NCBI RefSeq assembly: GCF_029867415.1
Contig: NC_081183.1
Coordinates: 35,236,655 to 35,300,654, forward strand
Source: Vicia villosa
Taxonomy: Eukaryota > Streptophyta > Magnoliopsida > Fabales > Fabaceae
Length of the DNA stretch: 64,000 bases
Reading direction: 5' to 3'
Shown here: one piece after another, positions 45,045 to 57,238 of the stretch
How positions within the stretch are numbered: the stretch's first letter is position 1
Layout: each line of letters begins with the position of its first letter
The notes under the pieces: generated by a model
The model's database searches: none
Told to the model about the DNA's origin: nothing
The model's input: only the letters and a program-made list of their open reading frames with translations
Translations under genes and position numbers: made by a program

Positions 45045-46683
45045 TAAAGAGGTTTGTGCTATTTGATATTCCATATTGGTCAAGTCTTGATGTTAGTCAT
45101 TGTCTTGGTGTGATGCACGTGATGAAAAATTTGTGTGATAATTTGATTGGAACACTTCTAAACATTTCAGGCAAGACTAAAGATAGTAAGACTTTTTGTC
45201 TCGATATGGAGGCGATGGGTATACAAAAACAGTTGGCTCCATTAGAAAGATGAAAAAGAACTTATCTGCCTCCAGCATGTCACACTCTATCTAAAAAGGA
45301 AAAAGAAAATTTTCTGCGAGTGTTTGCATGGTATCAAAGTTCCCCAAGGTTACTCATCACACATCAAGAAACTTGTTTCAATGAAAGATCTCAAGTTAAT
45401 TAGTTTAAAATCTCATGATTGTCACGTATTGATGCAACAACTTCTACCTGTGGCTATCCGTGGGACCCTAACAAAAAATGTGAGAGTAACTATAATCAGA
45501 TTGTGCTTATTCTTTAACGCCATATGTAATAAAGTTCTTGCTTTCAAAAAATAAAATGAATTAGAAGATAAGGCTTCCATAACCTTGTGTCAATTAGAGA
45601 TGTGTTTTCCTCCATCATTTTTTGACATTATGGTTCACTCACTTGTTCATCTAGTCATAGAAGTTAAATTTTGTGGTCCAGTTTATTTAAGTTGGATGTA
45701 TCCAATAGAGCGATATATGAAGATATTTAAAGGATGTACGAAGAATCATCACCGACCAGAAGTTTCGATTGTTGAAAGTTACATCACACAAGAAGCTGTT
45801 GAGTTTTGTACAAACTATTTGTTAGAAGCATATTCTATAGGAATTCCAAAGTCTCGTCATGCTGACACAGGCGAAAGAGGTATTCAAGATCTAAATGTTA
45901 AGTCAATGGCTCAAGATATAGTTATTCATGCACATTTCTATGTATTGAATAATGTTGATGGAGTTGACCCTTACATAGATACTCACAAAAGACTTTTGAA
46001 GAAAAATATCCCTGAATAAGTGACAAGTTGTTATTGATAGCGCATAACAAGAGATTTATAGATTGTTTCATAAAAGGGTATCTAATGATCGTAGTGCACT
46101 CGAGATAGTTAAATGGTTGTCGTACAAGGCAAAATCTAATGTCATAACTTGGACTGCATAGGACATTGATCATTATACCTTTTATACAAAATTAAAAGAT
46201 GACCGTAGTACAATGCGAAATAATGGGGTTATGGTTGAAGCCAAATCAATGTATTTATCTAGTTCGAAAGATGAGAATCATATATTGGCAACTACCGCGT
46301 TCTATGGTGTCATTGAGGAGATTTGGGAGATTGATTATGTTATTTTCAAAGTGTCTTTATTTAAATGCAAGTGGATTCCCAGTAATATTAATGGTGTACA
46401 AATTAATGACTTAGGATCCACCCGCATTGACCTTGGAAAGACATCTTTCATGATCGAACCATTCATCATGGCTTCTCAAGAAAAACATGTTTTCTATGTG
46501 ACAGACTCTTCAGACATATCGTGGAAATGGTCAATCGTTCTCCAAGGAAAACACATTCCTCTTAGTGATGAAAGTCTTGATATTCCGTCCACTCCTTACA
46601 CAACACAAATTCCTACCTCATATGATGAAGTTGGTGGAGATGGTGTGCATACTATTCAAATCGATCATGAAGAATGCAAATGA
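45045..46683 (+). pseudogene. CACTA (En/Spm) transposase C-terminal region
   Basis: Pieces in three frames follow the plant TNP2-type transposase. The tail of the transposase domain is DIPYWSSLDVSHCLGVMHV, KNLCDNLIGTLLNISGKTKD, then RTYLPPACHTLSKKEK. The DUF4218 region is HDCHVLMQQLLPVAIRGTL, CQLEMCFPPSFFDIMVHSLV and LSWMYPIERYMKIFKG. The DUF4216 region is GVMVEAKSMYLSSSKDEN and FVSLFKCKWIPSNIN-like. Stops lie near 45251, 45552 and 46017. The catalytic N-terminal half is missing. No CACTA ends are seen around it. Confidence 0.82.
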
Positions 46684-47134
46684 AAAAATTAACAAGTATT
46701 TTATTCTTTATTCATAATATATTAATTGTATGTTATAATTTCTAAGTATTTTTACTAACAAGTATGATTATTTGAAATCATAGGTCTTTAGAGTCAAGAC
46801 ACCAAGAGACAGGACACCAAAACACAAGACACAAAGAGACAAAAAACCATAACACCAAGATACAATTATGTGATGTTATGTAATGTGTAAATTGTAGGTT
46901 GTTTTGTGACATTTTGGTTTTGAAGTAATATACGATTTTTGGTTCTTAATCCAATTATTATCATTATTATTATTATTATTATATAATTATTATTATAAAG
47001 ATAACTTTATCACAAATGCGAGTTGTTATTTTTGCTTTGATACGGTCCACAAAAATACATGATAAAAAATGGAAAAATTTTAAAGGCAGGATTATATTTA
47101 TTATTTATACAAAAAATTCACAACGCTACATAAC

Positions 47135-47669
<535 letters not shown>

Positions 47670-47929
47670 GTATACTGGTAATATAAATTACTTGACAATT
47701 GACATATTATATATTATAATAAAATAGTTTAATATTTTTTTTAGAATCTAAACTAGTTTAATTTCTTTTCTTATTATATATATGTTATTTATTTTTTTTA
47801 GAATTCTCTTTTAACCTTGTTGTTACAATTTATTTATTTTATTTAATTATTCGGTCTCGTCAATTTGTGTGTTATAAATTGTTTATTTAAAAAAAAATCA
47901 TTGAATCATTAAATTTTAGAGTTGAGGAG

Positions 47930-49222
47930 GTTTTTGGTTCCAAGAACAAGTATTGAGAAAGTGAATGTTAAACAACCAGAAGTCGAAGTAGAAGAAGCAT
48001 CCCCTAATGTGGCCAATAAATTTTTATTTATATTTCTAGGTTCTTGAACGACAAAGGGAAAGTTGTGGAACGATTTATTTCTCTACATCATGTCAAATAT
48101 ACTACATCAGAGGCACTAAAGGATGCTCTTTATGGTATTCTCAATCGTCACACGTTATCTATTTCAAGGATACGAGGGCAAGGATATGATGGTGCTTAAA
48201 ATATGAGAGATGAGTTTAATGGTTTACAAAGAAAGATTCTAGATGAAAACTATTATGCTTTCTATGTCCATTGTTATGCTCACCGTTTGTAATTGGTGGT
48301 TGTGTCTGTTGCTAGTAGTTGCTCGTCTATTCATGATTTCTTTGAGTACATCTCCTTGATTGTAACCACAACAAGTGCATCTTGCAAGAGAAAGGATGCT
48401 TTGAAGGAGGCACAACACCAAGATATTTTGAATAGACTTGCGAGTGGTGAGATATCTCAAGGAAATGGCTTGCACCAATCATCTAGTCTCTCTAGACCCG
48501 GGGATACTAGATGGGGTTCATATTATACTACCTTGATTCGTTTGGATCAGATGTGGTCCTCCGTGTTAGAGGTTCTTAGTATTGTTGATGAAGATGGACG
48601 TGGACCATCTCAAGCGGCGGGTTTGATAGAAAAAATGGAGAGCTTTAAATTTGCTTTCATTTTGAAGCTTATGTTAAAGTTGTTTGGTATCACAAATGAA
48701 CTTTCAAAAATCTTGCAAACAAATGAACGTTGTGCTGAATTGCTTCTCATGTCTTGACCCCAAGAACTCTTTTTCCAAGTTTGATGTTGATAAGCTTGCC
48801 CGTCTTGCTAATATTTATCATGCAGACTTTTCTGATGATGACCGTGGAACAATAAGGGAGCAACTTGAGACTTATGTACATCAAATGAAAAGGCATGCTT
48901 CATTTACTTCTTGTGAAGATGTTCAAAGTTTGGCTATGAAGATGGTTCAAATTGAGAAACATTTTGTATTTCAATTGGTCTACAAGCTCATTGAGTTGGC
49001 TTTGATATAGCCGGTGTCGACAACATCTGTTGAAAGAGCATTTTTAGCAATGAAGATTATCAAGTCTAATTTGCGCAACAAGATCAACGATGTGTGGTTC
49101 AATGACTTGATGATATGTTACACTGAGCGGGATATATTCAAGTCACTTAAAGATGTTGATATTATTCGAACATTCACCGCAAAGAAGTCTCGGAGAGAGC
49201 ATTTACCTCTTAATTTTATTTA
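47930..49222 (+). pseudogene. hAT transposase (zinc-finger MYM / DUF4371 type)
   Basis: Recognisable pieces: RIRGQGYDGA and AFYVHCYAHRL (RNase H-like catalytic region), SASCKRKDALKEAQHQDIL, SLSRPGDTRWGSYYTTLIRL, and the C-terminal dimerisation domain PVSTTSVERAFLAMKIIKSN with IERDIF-like TERDIFKSL. Stops and frame changes lie near 48198, 48288, 48755 and 49008. It is inactive but explains the element's origin. Confidence 0.82.
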
Positions 49223-49426
49223 GCACATTATTAGCAAATTAGATTTCATCTCTCTTATGTAGCACACTTTATGACTATTTATATATTGTCACATGTAACG
49301 TGCAGTTAAATTTTTTTGCCCAGGCTGTATAAAATTTCTGTCTCCGTCACTGTACATAACAACGCTTGATCCTGCGTAATTATATATATATATTTTCCAA
49401 CCGTTGTTGTAAGCCTTTTCTGTAAT

Positions 49427-49555
49427 TGTGTTTTCTCCTTATATAATGTGAACAGTTAAAACCATCTAAGTTAGAGGAGGTGCATCGTGCGGATGGTTGT
49501 GCGCTCTTTTGTTAGATGCCGCTCTTAGACCATTCGCTACAGGCTTTGCGAACAG
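49427..49555. repeat. LTR-like repeat, copy 2
   Basis: CCTTATATAATGTGAACAGTT, GAGGTGCATCGTGCGGATGG and GCGCTCTTTTGTTAGATGCC match the copy at 34437-34570. Confidence 0.55.
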
Positions 49556-50519
49556 AACAAGATATAAATTAAGTCTCTGATTTAAAAGTAGTTGAAGTGA
49601 ATTGACACAATTATATTGACAATTTGAATCCCAATAAAATACGTAATCTTTCCAAATTTGAAAATGTTGAAGAAATATTGGTTGCTTCCAAATATTCTAA
49701 GCATGGTTCATTTCTGTTTCGGTTCTATGGCCCAATTATATTGGTATCTTTTTGTAGCCAATTGACTCATGCATTCAACATCTCACATGATCTGGCAATT
49801 AATTTGGCTTTAGAGAAACAATTAAATATTAAACTATAAGAAGTGGCAATTGAAATCAACCCATAGTTCTTAATTATGGTCCTCTTCCTTATTCTGTAGT
49901 AAGATACAGCAAATGCAAGACAAACCAACTAGAATAGGATATGCACCATATCTAAAATTTCATGGAATAACTCAAATAATTGAAAATTCAAAGTAGTGAT
50001 TTGGATAAACTGAGCTTTCCTTCATCCTTATATGTTGAATCCACGGAAGAGTGATCTAAATTTTTTGTTCATTCACAGAAGAAAATCACAAGAGAAGTAT
50101 TAACAACAGAGAGGTTCAACAACGAGAAGGAGATTCAGCCGTGGCAATTATATTTAAGGATAATAATAAAATTACACTGCAACATGAAAATTAATATTGT
50201 TGCTGAAAACAGTTTAACTGACAAAACATGCTCAGTAAAATGAAATCTTAGTTCATAAATCAGTATGGAGTACGGATGTACTTGAATTGAACAATATTAA
50301 TTAGCGAAAACATGTTCATGCACAAATAATTGAGTTCTAAATAAGATAACAGGATCATCCGATTTATTCAACATACCAATTGTAACAATGTTTCGAAGAA
50401 AATGAAATTAATACACCTTATAATAAATAATAGTCCTTTGATAATCATTCAGAAATACAATCAAACTAAAACTATGTTAACATGAACTTAAACAAGTAAA
50501 TCATTGCAGGAACTTACTT
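49556..50519. other. Region 3' of the second F-box gene
   Basis: No gene is seen. From about 50085 it is homologous to the region at 35195 (GTATTAACAACAGAGAGG, ATTCAACATACCAATTGTAA). The stretch 50155-50320 has no counterpart there. TATAATAAA at 50419-50427 is the empty site of the MITE in copy 1. Confidence 0.5.
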
Positions 50520-51698
50520 TCAAATATACGTTGAAAGCAAACTTTCAACGCAATGGTTGACATTAAACCAACGTAAGCGTAAGCTATTTGTAACTGTAGC
50601 TTGCCTAACTACTCTACTTTCTCTCCAATTATAGCAAATTAGTTGGTTAAGATTGTGTGCCAATAAGAGCATATCTCCATTCTCAAAAACATGCAATGGC
50701 AACAAACTAACAACTCTATGGTCATCAGTATGAAGTATATTATGATAATCAAATTTAAGCAATTTCGTCCAAGACTCTTGGACTCCGAATTCCTTCATCT
50801 GCCATATAACAAAATTACACTCAATGGAATAGTGAGAAAAACAAAGACATTCCATCAACACGCAAACAATTGGTGCAGCAACCGGCACTTGATAAAAACC
50901 ATGGGGGAACTGAAATTGTGTGTAGGTCTCTATTCCCAAATCAAGAGAGATAATCACAAATTGTTGAACACTAAGATCTGTATAACGATAATGATAATAA
51001 GAGCGGCGGATACCTCGAAGGGCAAACCAATTAAGACTGTTATTCAAATAGACACCAGTATTTGTATGGATGCTAGTATAGTTATAAGGATACGTAGGAA
51101 AACTTTGAATACTTTTCCAAACATTATCACCCAAAGTGAGAACTGCGACCTTATTGGGACGGAAAGCCACCACCTTATATTTGTGGGTTAAATTATCATA
51201 ACCAAATGAGAAGTTAAACCTGGGTTTTGAATCATGGTGAAAAGAGGCTAGTTTTTGAGACAACCGCCTGGTTGCTGGGTTCCATAGATAGAATTCAGTC
51301 TCGCGAGTACTAACCAAACAGGTCAATCCATTGCAGGTACCAATAATGTGAAAGATCCTTTTCATCAACTTGTATTTATTATCATTTGGGAAGAGATTGA
51401 TGGAGGTATTCTCTAGCAAACTGCGTAGTATGGAAGGATTGTGTAGGGAGATTCTATTAGTGGTCACAACGGTTGGCGGGAAAAACATGATGTTAAGGTT
51501 TCGTGAAGATTTGATGAAGTGCATTTTAACGAAGACTGGATCAGAGATGAGTGAGTTCCAAGACTTGTTGACACATTTGAATCGCAAAAGTGATTTCACT
51601 TTAAGCGAGGATAGTACCTCTGCAATAAGTTCTTCCAGCAAGGTTACCGGCGACGACGCAATGGTTTCACAATGGAGCTTTGCCGGAGAGATAATCAT
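50520..51698 (-). CDS. F-box protein with FBA_1-type C-terminal domain, copy 2
   Basis: This is an intact 392-codon ORF and a paralogue of the gene at 35764. The F-box is ELIAEVLSSLKVKSLLRFKC, VNKSWNSLISDPVFVKMHFI. The FBA region is FHIIGTCNGLTCLVS, FYLWNPATRRLSQKL and FNFSFGYDNLTHKYKVVAFR. The C-terminus is longer than copy 1, ending VESLLSTYI. It lacks the 11-residue duplication of copy 1. The upstream flank also matches copy 1 (GGATGAAGGGTTCGGTAGAG), so promoter and leader were duplicated with the gene. It likely serves as a substrate receptor of an SCF ubiquitin ligase. Confidence 0.85.
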   Translation of the reverse strand: MIISPAKLHCETIASSPVTLLEELIAEVLSSLKVKSLLRFKCVNKSWNSLISDPVFVKMHFIKSSRNLNIMFFPPTVVTTNRISLHNPSILRSLLENTSINLFPNDNKYKLMKRIFHIIGTCNGLTCLVSTRETEFYLWNPATRRLSQKLASFHHDSKPRFNFSFGYDNLTHKYKVVAFRPNKVAVLTLGDNVWKSIQSFPTYPYNYTSIHTNTGVYLNNSLNWFALRGIRRSYYHYRYTDLSVQQFVIISLDLGIETYTQFQFPHGFYQVPVAAPIVCVLMECLCFSHYSIECNFVIWQMKEFGVQESWTKLLKFDYHNILHTDDHRVVSLLPLHVFENGDMLLLAHNLNQLICYNWRESRVVRQATVTNSLRLRWFNVNHCVESLLSTYI

Positions 51699-51810
51699 CA
51701 GGTGTGAACGTAAGGATGAAGGGTTCGGTAGAGTTCAAAGTTTGAACCCTTATGGTGGTGGCAAACCTAATAATCTGAGAATACAATTATGTATGGTATA
51801 CTAGTACGTC

Positions 51811-51977
51811 ACATATAGTGCTTTTTTTTTTGTGTAAGCAAGAATTATATTAGAGGGAGAACTAAGGGTTCTCCAACCTTGATACACAAAACCGGAACTA
51901 GTCCGACAAAAGGGATATTACAAACCAGTTACAATCACGATAAGAAAGACAACGGGTCTTTACATATAGTGCTTTTT
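51811..51977 (-). mobile_element. Short retroposon insertion with 16-bp target duplication
   Basis: ACATATAGTGCTTTTT occurs at 51811-51826 and again at 51962-51977. Between them, a T tract (poly(A) on the minus strand) leads into about 130 bp (GTGTAAGCAAGAATTATATT, CGACAAAAGGGATATTAC). This is the pattern of target-primed retroposition, a 5'-truncated LINE or a SINE. Confidence 0.8.
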
Positions 51978-52239
51978 ATACACAATTAACCCTAACACTT
52001 TCAATGAATTATTTTAGTGAATTTACTTTGAATTTAATTTGGGACTAGTACCATCAACCAATCAAACAATGTAATTTAGTGATATGACATTTTTTAAAAT
52101 TTTAAAATAATTTGTATTAATTAATGGTAAAAGTATCCAACTTAAATTCATAGGTAACAATTTGTATTAATTAATGTTATAAGTATCCAGCTTAAATTCA
52201 TAGGTATCAGAATATTGGAGACACACAACTTTTAAAACA

Positions 52240-53646
52240 GAGTTAAATATATTTTTAGTTCCTATAAATATGACAATTTTCAATTTTAGTCCCTACAAAA
52301 TTTTTCTTCAAACAATGTTCCTCACAATATTTTTCGTCTCTATTTTTGGTCTCTTCCGTTAGATTCCACTACCGAAGACTTATGTGGCATGCCACGTGTC
52401 ACGTCACGCCAGTTAAAGTCAACATTAAAGAAAAAGACATAGAAATTGCGAGGGTTTTAATCCTCTGTCAAATAAATTAAAAAACAATAATTTTTTACAA
52501 GCATAATATTTTGTTTAAGTCACGTGTATTTGTTTTTTATAACTGAAAATTTAAATATGTTAGATTTTCTTGGTGATGGCAATGGAGTCATTGGCAGTTT
52601 CGAAGATATGAAATTAGGAGCAAGTCACTTCATGGAAAGTCTACTGGTTAGACTTTCCATTGTGATTAGCAATTGTTAATATTGGAGATAGGAATACTAG
52701 GATGAACCATAGAATGTGATAATCGTTTGCTTTAATTTTTCAAATTTTCTTTGTGAAGCAGCGATGAATGCTCTGAAGCTGCTTTAAAGTTAAAATAGAT
52801 CTCTCTTTGCTAGTATATTATGAAAACAAAAAACAAAATAGTTAGCTCCTAGTTACTATTTCTATTGTATGTGATGGTCATACATTTGAAAGTTGAAATA
52901 ACATTGAAAAAAAGAATACTGTTAACCATATAGAACTAAAATATTTTGTGTGGGGTGGATGATTTGTATGTGGAATCTGCATGTCAGACAAACATAATAA
53001 CAACATTAGAAAGATCTCCTGCATGTCATAGCCTGGATGCTGATATTCAAAATAATTCTGCATTAGATTTGTTTTCTCCTTCAATGAAGGTACCTCAAGT
53101 GATAGCATTATACGTCAAGTGAAACATTTGTTTTCTCCTTCATCTCATATTCTGTATTTTATTTAAATTATTCCAATATTGTTTGAGTTATAAAAGAAGC
53201 TTAAGCAAGGTTATGAGCATTTTAAAAATAGATTTCTAAAATTAGTTTGCACTAGTTTGGTTTCCGATTTTGCTTTGTTCATTCAAATTGATGTTCTGTT
53301 CTGTTTATTTTACTTCAATTAAAGCTTACAAATTGAGGGTAACAATGATTTCCCTAACGATTTTCCTACCAATTATTTAATTAATTGCTTGTGAAAACTT
53401 AATGTTTTTAAGTTATTTAACGGGGGTTTTAAACCCCCGCAATCTCTCTATTTTTCTTTAGTGTTGACTTTATTGACATGACATAACATGTGGCGTGCCA
53501 CATAAGCCTCCGTTAGTAGAATCTAACGGGAGGGACTAAAAATAGAGACGAAAAATATTGCGAGGACCATTGTTTGAAGAAATTTTTATATAAGGATTAA
53601 AATTGAAGTTTGCTATATTTATAGGGACCTCTAATATATTTAACCC
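52240..53646. mobile_element. Non-coding element with TIRs of about 230 bp (MULE-like)
   Basis: The left arm (GAGTTAAATATATTTTTAGT, TCCTATAAATATGACAA, CCGTTAGATTC, GGCATGCCACGTGTC) and the right arm (TTGCTATATTTATAGGGAC, GAATCTAACGG, GGCGTGCCACATAAG) are inverse copies over about 230 bp. Flanks TTTAAAACA and TTTAAAAAT suggest a 9-bp target duplication with two changes. The central 930 bp holds no credible ORF. This matches legume Mutator-like non-autonomous elements. Confidence 0.75.
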
Positions 53647-53652
53647 TTTAAA

Positions 53653-55510
53653 AATGAAGGTCAGGAAAGATCTAAGAACCCGATTTTTTTACAAGATTGA
53701 CTCTCTCAATCATTCCACTCTTTTCAACTTTATGATGATGTTTCTTCTGCTCCCCAAGACTAATTTCTTCAGTTAGTGTCTCTGTTTTCCATTATGATTT
53801 CTATCAGGATTGTTGATTGTTGTTTAGTTGTTTTTTTGGGTTTTTTCCGTTGTTATTGAGTTTTCGTTCCTATTTATATGGTTTCGGCTCTCCCTTCATT
53901 TTTCTGATCCTGCTCTGCTTCTGGTGCCAGAACCAGCTTAATTTTTATGTACCCTTAGTCGTGCATCAAGCGTTTAGTCAAGAGGTTGTTCCCCATCCAT
54001 GAAAATTCACAGAAGTCTTGACAGAGGTAAGAGAAGAAGGTTCAACGACGACATGGTTGGGGGATCCCATGTGTATTTTTGGAACAATCAACAGAACAAT
54101 AAAGAAGAAATGGAAGATCCCAACTTATGTGTTTGAGACGATGAAGATGTGCAAGAAACATTCAAGGTTAACGAACATGTCATTATAGGTAATTAAATTT
54201 CTTTCTGACAAACCTATATTTGGTGTGTTCCTACCAGATTAAAATAGTTGAACTAGAACCAAGTCTTTACCACATATTCACATGGATAATCCTTTGGATA
54301 TCAAATATATCCTCAAAGGAAACCCGCAGATTTTCAAAAATACCCAGTTAGTTATAAATAGTGGGAAATGGATTGTGTTTCGCATGATATCTCTTTCAAC
54401 CTCGTTCCTATTTGGGTCCAAATCAGGGGTATCCTTTAAAAATCATATTTAAATAAATGGGGACTAAGATGAGAGTAAAATTGGGAACTGTTTTAGAGAC
54501 ATAATTGTATAGCTACTACCCAAACAGAGTCACGCTCATCAAAGTTATAATCCTGCTTGACATAAAGCATATTGTCAAACCTGGGATGCACAGAGGCAGC
54601 ATCAAAGATGGTACAACATGGCTTGACTTCAAATTCAAAAAAATACCTATATGCTCTATTTTAATTGTGGTGTCTATTATTTTTATTTTTTATTTTTATA
54701 AGCAAGAATCCATTGAAAGGAGAACCAAAATTCTCAAAGAAGAATACAACGAAACTTCCAAAAAAACGAAGAAACACGAACAAAAGCTCGAAAAGAAAAA
54801 TTCCACACCAATTGCTCCCTAGGATAAGTAAAACAAAGGGTTTCTAGAGAACTCATAAAAGTTGCAATTGGATTGAACAATTTTCCCCATGCTAGCCCAT
54901 TTCCACACCAAAGCTTTCGCTCTCCAAACCATATCCGAGACGTTCCAAAAAGCATTCCTGAAAACTTTCATTATTGCTTTTTCCTAAAAAAGAATGTACA
55001 CTACAAAATGGACAAAATGGTAACTAACAAAGCCACCCTACCACTTTTCTATTTTCCATTCTCACTTATCTCTATTATTTCTTTTACTTCATTATATCCT
55101 CCCCCTTTTTCTATTCTCTGTGTTAGTTTATTTTGAAATGTAATAATTTAATATTTTTTATTTATTATCAATAAAAATTTATTTTATGAAATTGAATAAT
55201 ACTACATAGTCATTCAAACAACTAATTTTTTATCTTCTATCTCACTGTCAAATTATTACCTTTATTTAAAAATAAAATTCTTATTTTCATATGTCCATTA
55301 TTTTAACTTAGAACCTAATTTTTTGTGTGGATTATTATCTTAACTTATATCCTAATTTTCATATTACAAATATCTTATTAGTGAAAAAAATTTAAATGGT
55401 TAATTTCCATTTTATAAATGCAATTTGGTCAAACTTCTTTACTTCACATTTTTCATCTCGTTCATAAAATACTACACCACAAATAATGCACTCGGGCGAC
55501 AACACGAGTC
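53653..55510. other. Intergenic, possible LINE tail
   Basis: No gene recognised. At about 54695-54980 the wording TTTATAAGCAAGAATCCATT and the minus frame ALVWKWA recall the 3' part of a LINE in inverse orientation and share the GCAAGAAT and GGAGAACC order with the insertion at 51831. Evidence is weak. Confidence 0.3.
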
Positions 55511-55519
55511 TCTAACTAG
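55480..55519 (+). mobile_element. Possible Helitron-type 3' end
   Basis: ATGCACTCGGGCGACAACACG forms an ACTCG/CGAGT hairpin followed by CTCTAACTAG and T. The stem is shorter than at the other three ends. Confidence 0.35.
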
Positions 55520-55622
55520 TTATTAGCCACAATGAGAACTGATATTTACGAGTAGAACAGGTGGCCAGCAACGGTGAAGCTTGAATTCCGGGGCGGTTGA
55601 GAGGAAAAGGGTGGTTGTACCT

Positions 55623-56217
55623 ACAAGGCACTCTGATGCCAAAGTAAGTGTTTGGACAACAAGGTACAACAGAAAAGTGAGAGATTTTTGGTAAGAAAGT
55701 GATTACCTTGCCCTCTAGGGTTAGAGGGCTATTTATAGGGCAGCTCTATGAAACAGACTCGACCTTTTGAGGGCCTACGCGTGGTTTTCGACCAGGAAAC
55801 ACGGATAAGTTACCGTTGCCGAGCACGAGGCTTCAACACCCCGATATCCGCTGCACGCTTCAACCGTGTCGGCCAACCGAGCATGTTACCCGGCTTAATC
55901 AATAATCCCCCTAGGTCCGCTTATCGGCTGCCCAGGAAGTATTGTTTTTGCCTCCCGCAGGAATCGAACCATGTACCTAGGGGTTAAGTACATATTCATA
56001 GTAATTCCTGCTACCACTTGACCATATGGTCAATTGGTAGCAGGAATTGCTATGAATATGTACTTAACCCCTAGGTACATGGTTCGATTCCTGCGGGAGG
56101 CAAAAACAATATTTCCTGGGCAGCCGATAAGCGGACCTAGGGGGATTATTGATTAAGCCGGTAACATGCTCGGTTGGCCGACACGGTTGAAGCGTGCAGC
56201 GGATATCGGGGTGTTAC
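55623..56217 (-). repeat. Possible retroelement LTR with primer site
   Basis: On the minus strand the block starts TGTAACACCCCGATATCC at 56217, has a TATA box (CCCTATAAATAGCCC, around 55737), and ends at about 55642 next to TGGCATCAGAGTGCC (55641-55627), which resembles the initiator-tRNA primer site. The palindrome at 55838-56214 occupies its first part. The 3' edge lacks a clean CA, so the reading is tentative. Confidence 0.35.
55838..56214. repeat. Near-perfect 377-bp palindrome with Pol III B-box in each arm
   Basis: The two arms of about 185 bp are inverse copies with only one to a few differences (for example TTACCCGG against CCGGTAAC). The centre is near 56026 at CCATATGG. Each arm contains GGTTCGATTCC, an exact tRNA-type B-box, preceded by TGGTCAATTGG, an A-box-like motif. 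The cloverleaf T-arm does not pair well, so it is not a functional tRNA. It could be two head-to-head SINE-like copies or a foldback element. Confidence 0.8.
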
Positions 56218-56421
56218 ATTAAAAAGGCAGGCAATATTTTCAAGGATATAAATGGGTTTGGATTTCCATTTATCTTGCCCATCTTGATGCTTATGTTGAT
56301 TCTTCTCCTTCTCGATCTGAAGTGCCTTCAATTCTTCTTGCCCCTTGGCCAAGTGAAAGATTATTTTCTGGAACTGGTTGTTCTGAGCCTGAAGATTTCT
56401 AACTGATTGCTCGAGATCCAT
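56218..56421 (-). pseudogene. Ogre-like gypsy gag N-terminal fragment
   Basis: The minus frame starts MDLEQSVRNLQAQNNQFQ and continues LAKGQEELKALQIEKEKN, a coiled-coil start seen in Ogre-like gag proteins of legumes. It runs straight into the LTR-like block at 56217, suggesting that block inserted into it. The 800 bp to its right would be the leader of the same element. Confidence 0.6.
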
Positions 56422-56664
56422 GATGCTGAAATAAACAGCGGAAAGATGAGAGACCTGTTTATAGAAACCTGTGGTGCGATGTTATGAATGCAGATGCAAT
56501 ATTTTCAAGGATCTTTAGGAATTTAGTTAGCAACATTTAGACATTTTATCGGTCACAGCTTCGTCTGAAGAGCCTTGGCTTTCGTTTTTAAGCGTCCTTC
56601 TTTAAGAATCAAGCTCGCCATATCGAGTGGGTCATCGCCTCTGATTCGGGATACCTCTGAATTT

Positions 56665-56910
56665 GAAAGTATAAGGCTAGAGGAAAATAAATCCTCTTGC
56701 CCCTTGATAGGAACTGTGCCTTTGAATTGGAAGGCATACGGCCAAAGGAAAATAAATCCTCTTGCTCCTAGATAGATACTGTATCTTTGAATTGGAAGGC
56801 ATACGACCAAAGGAAAATAAATCCTCTTGCCGCTAGATAGGTACTGTGTCTTTGAATTTGAAGGCATACGGCCAAAGGAAAATAAATCCCCTTGCCCCTA
56901 GATAGGAGTT
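56665..56910. repeat. Tandem repeat, four copies of about 63 bp
   Basis: The unit contains GAAGGCATACGGCCAAAGG, AAAATAAATCCTCTTGCC, CTAGATAGGTACTGTGTCTT. It lies in the presumed leader of the Ogre-like fragment. Confidence 0.85.
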
Positions 56911-57238
56911 CAGTCCTTGATAAGAGCACCTGAAATTGTGCGCCCTAAATTCCTAAGATCCTCGAAAGGGTTAGTTAAATCATGTTATGCTTATGATGTC
57001 ATGATGTCATGAATGTTATGTGAATGCAGTTCATTAGGCACAGCGTGAGATAGTAAGGGCAAACAAGTCCTTTAACAAAACCTGCAAGGAAACAAAGGTT
57101 AGTAGCAAACACAAACAAGTCACACAAGTGCCCTTAGGTTTTGGAGGCTTGCATGAAGTTCGTAGGTAAGTACCCTCCGCACTGAAGTTTAGTTGGTTCA
57201 ACCTGTCCTATATAAAGATCGGGTTCTAGGGAGCTCAT
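56911..57238 (-). other. Remaining leader of the Ogre-like fragment
   Basis: No coding sequence. It includes ATGATGTCATGATGTCATGA repeats and is cut on the right by the copia LTR at 57239. Confidence 0.35.

Noticed and set aside
54505..54822. 105-codon plus ORF with Lys/Glu-rich end
   Set aside because: AT-rich sequence overlapping a possible inverse LINE tail; no family resemblance.
56020..56095. Possible tRNA gene
   Set aside because: An exact B-box and an A-box-like motif are present, but the T-arm and acceptor do not pair, so a working tRNA is unlikely.
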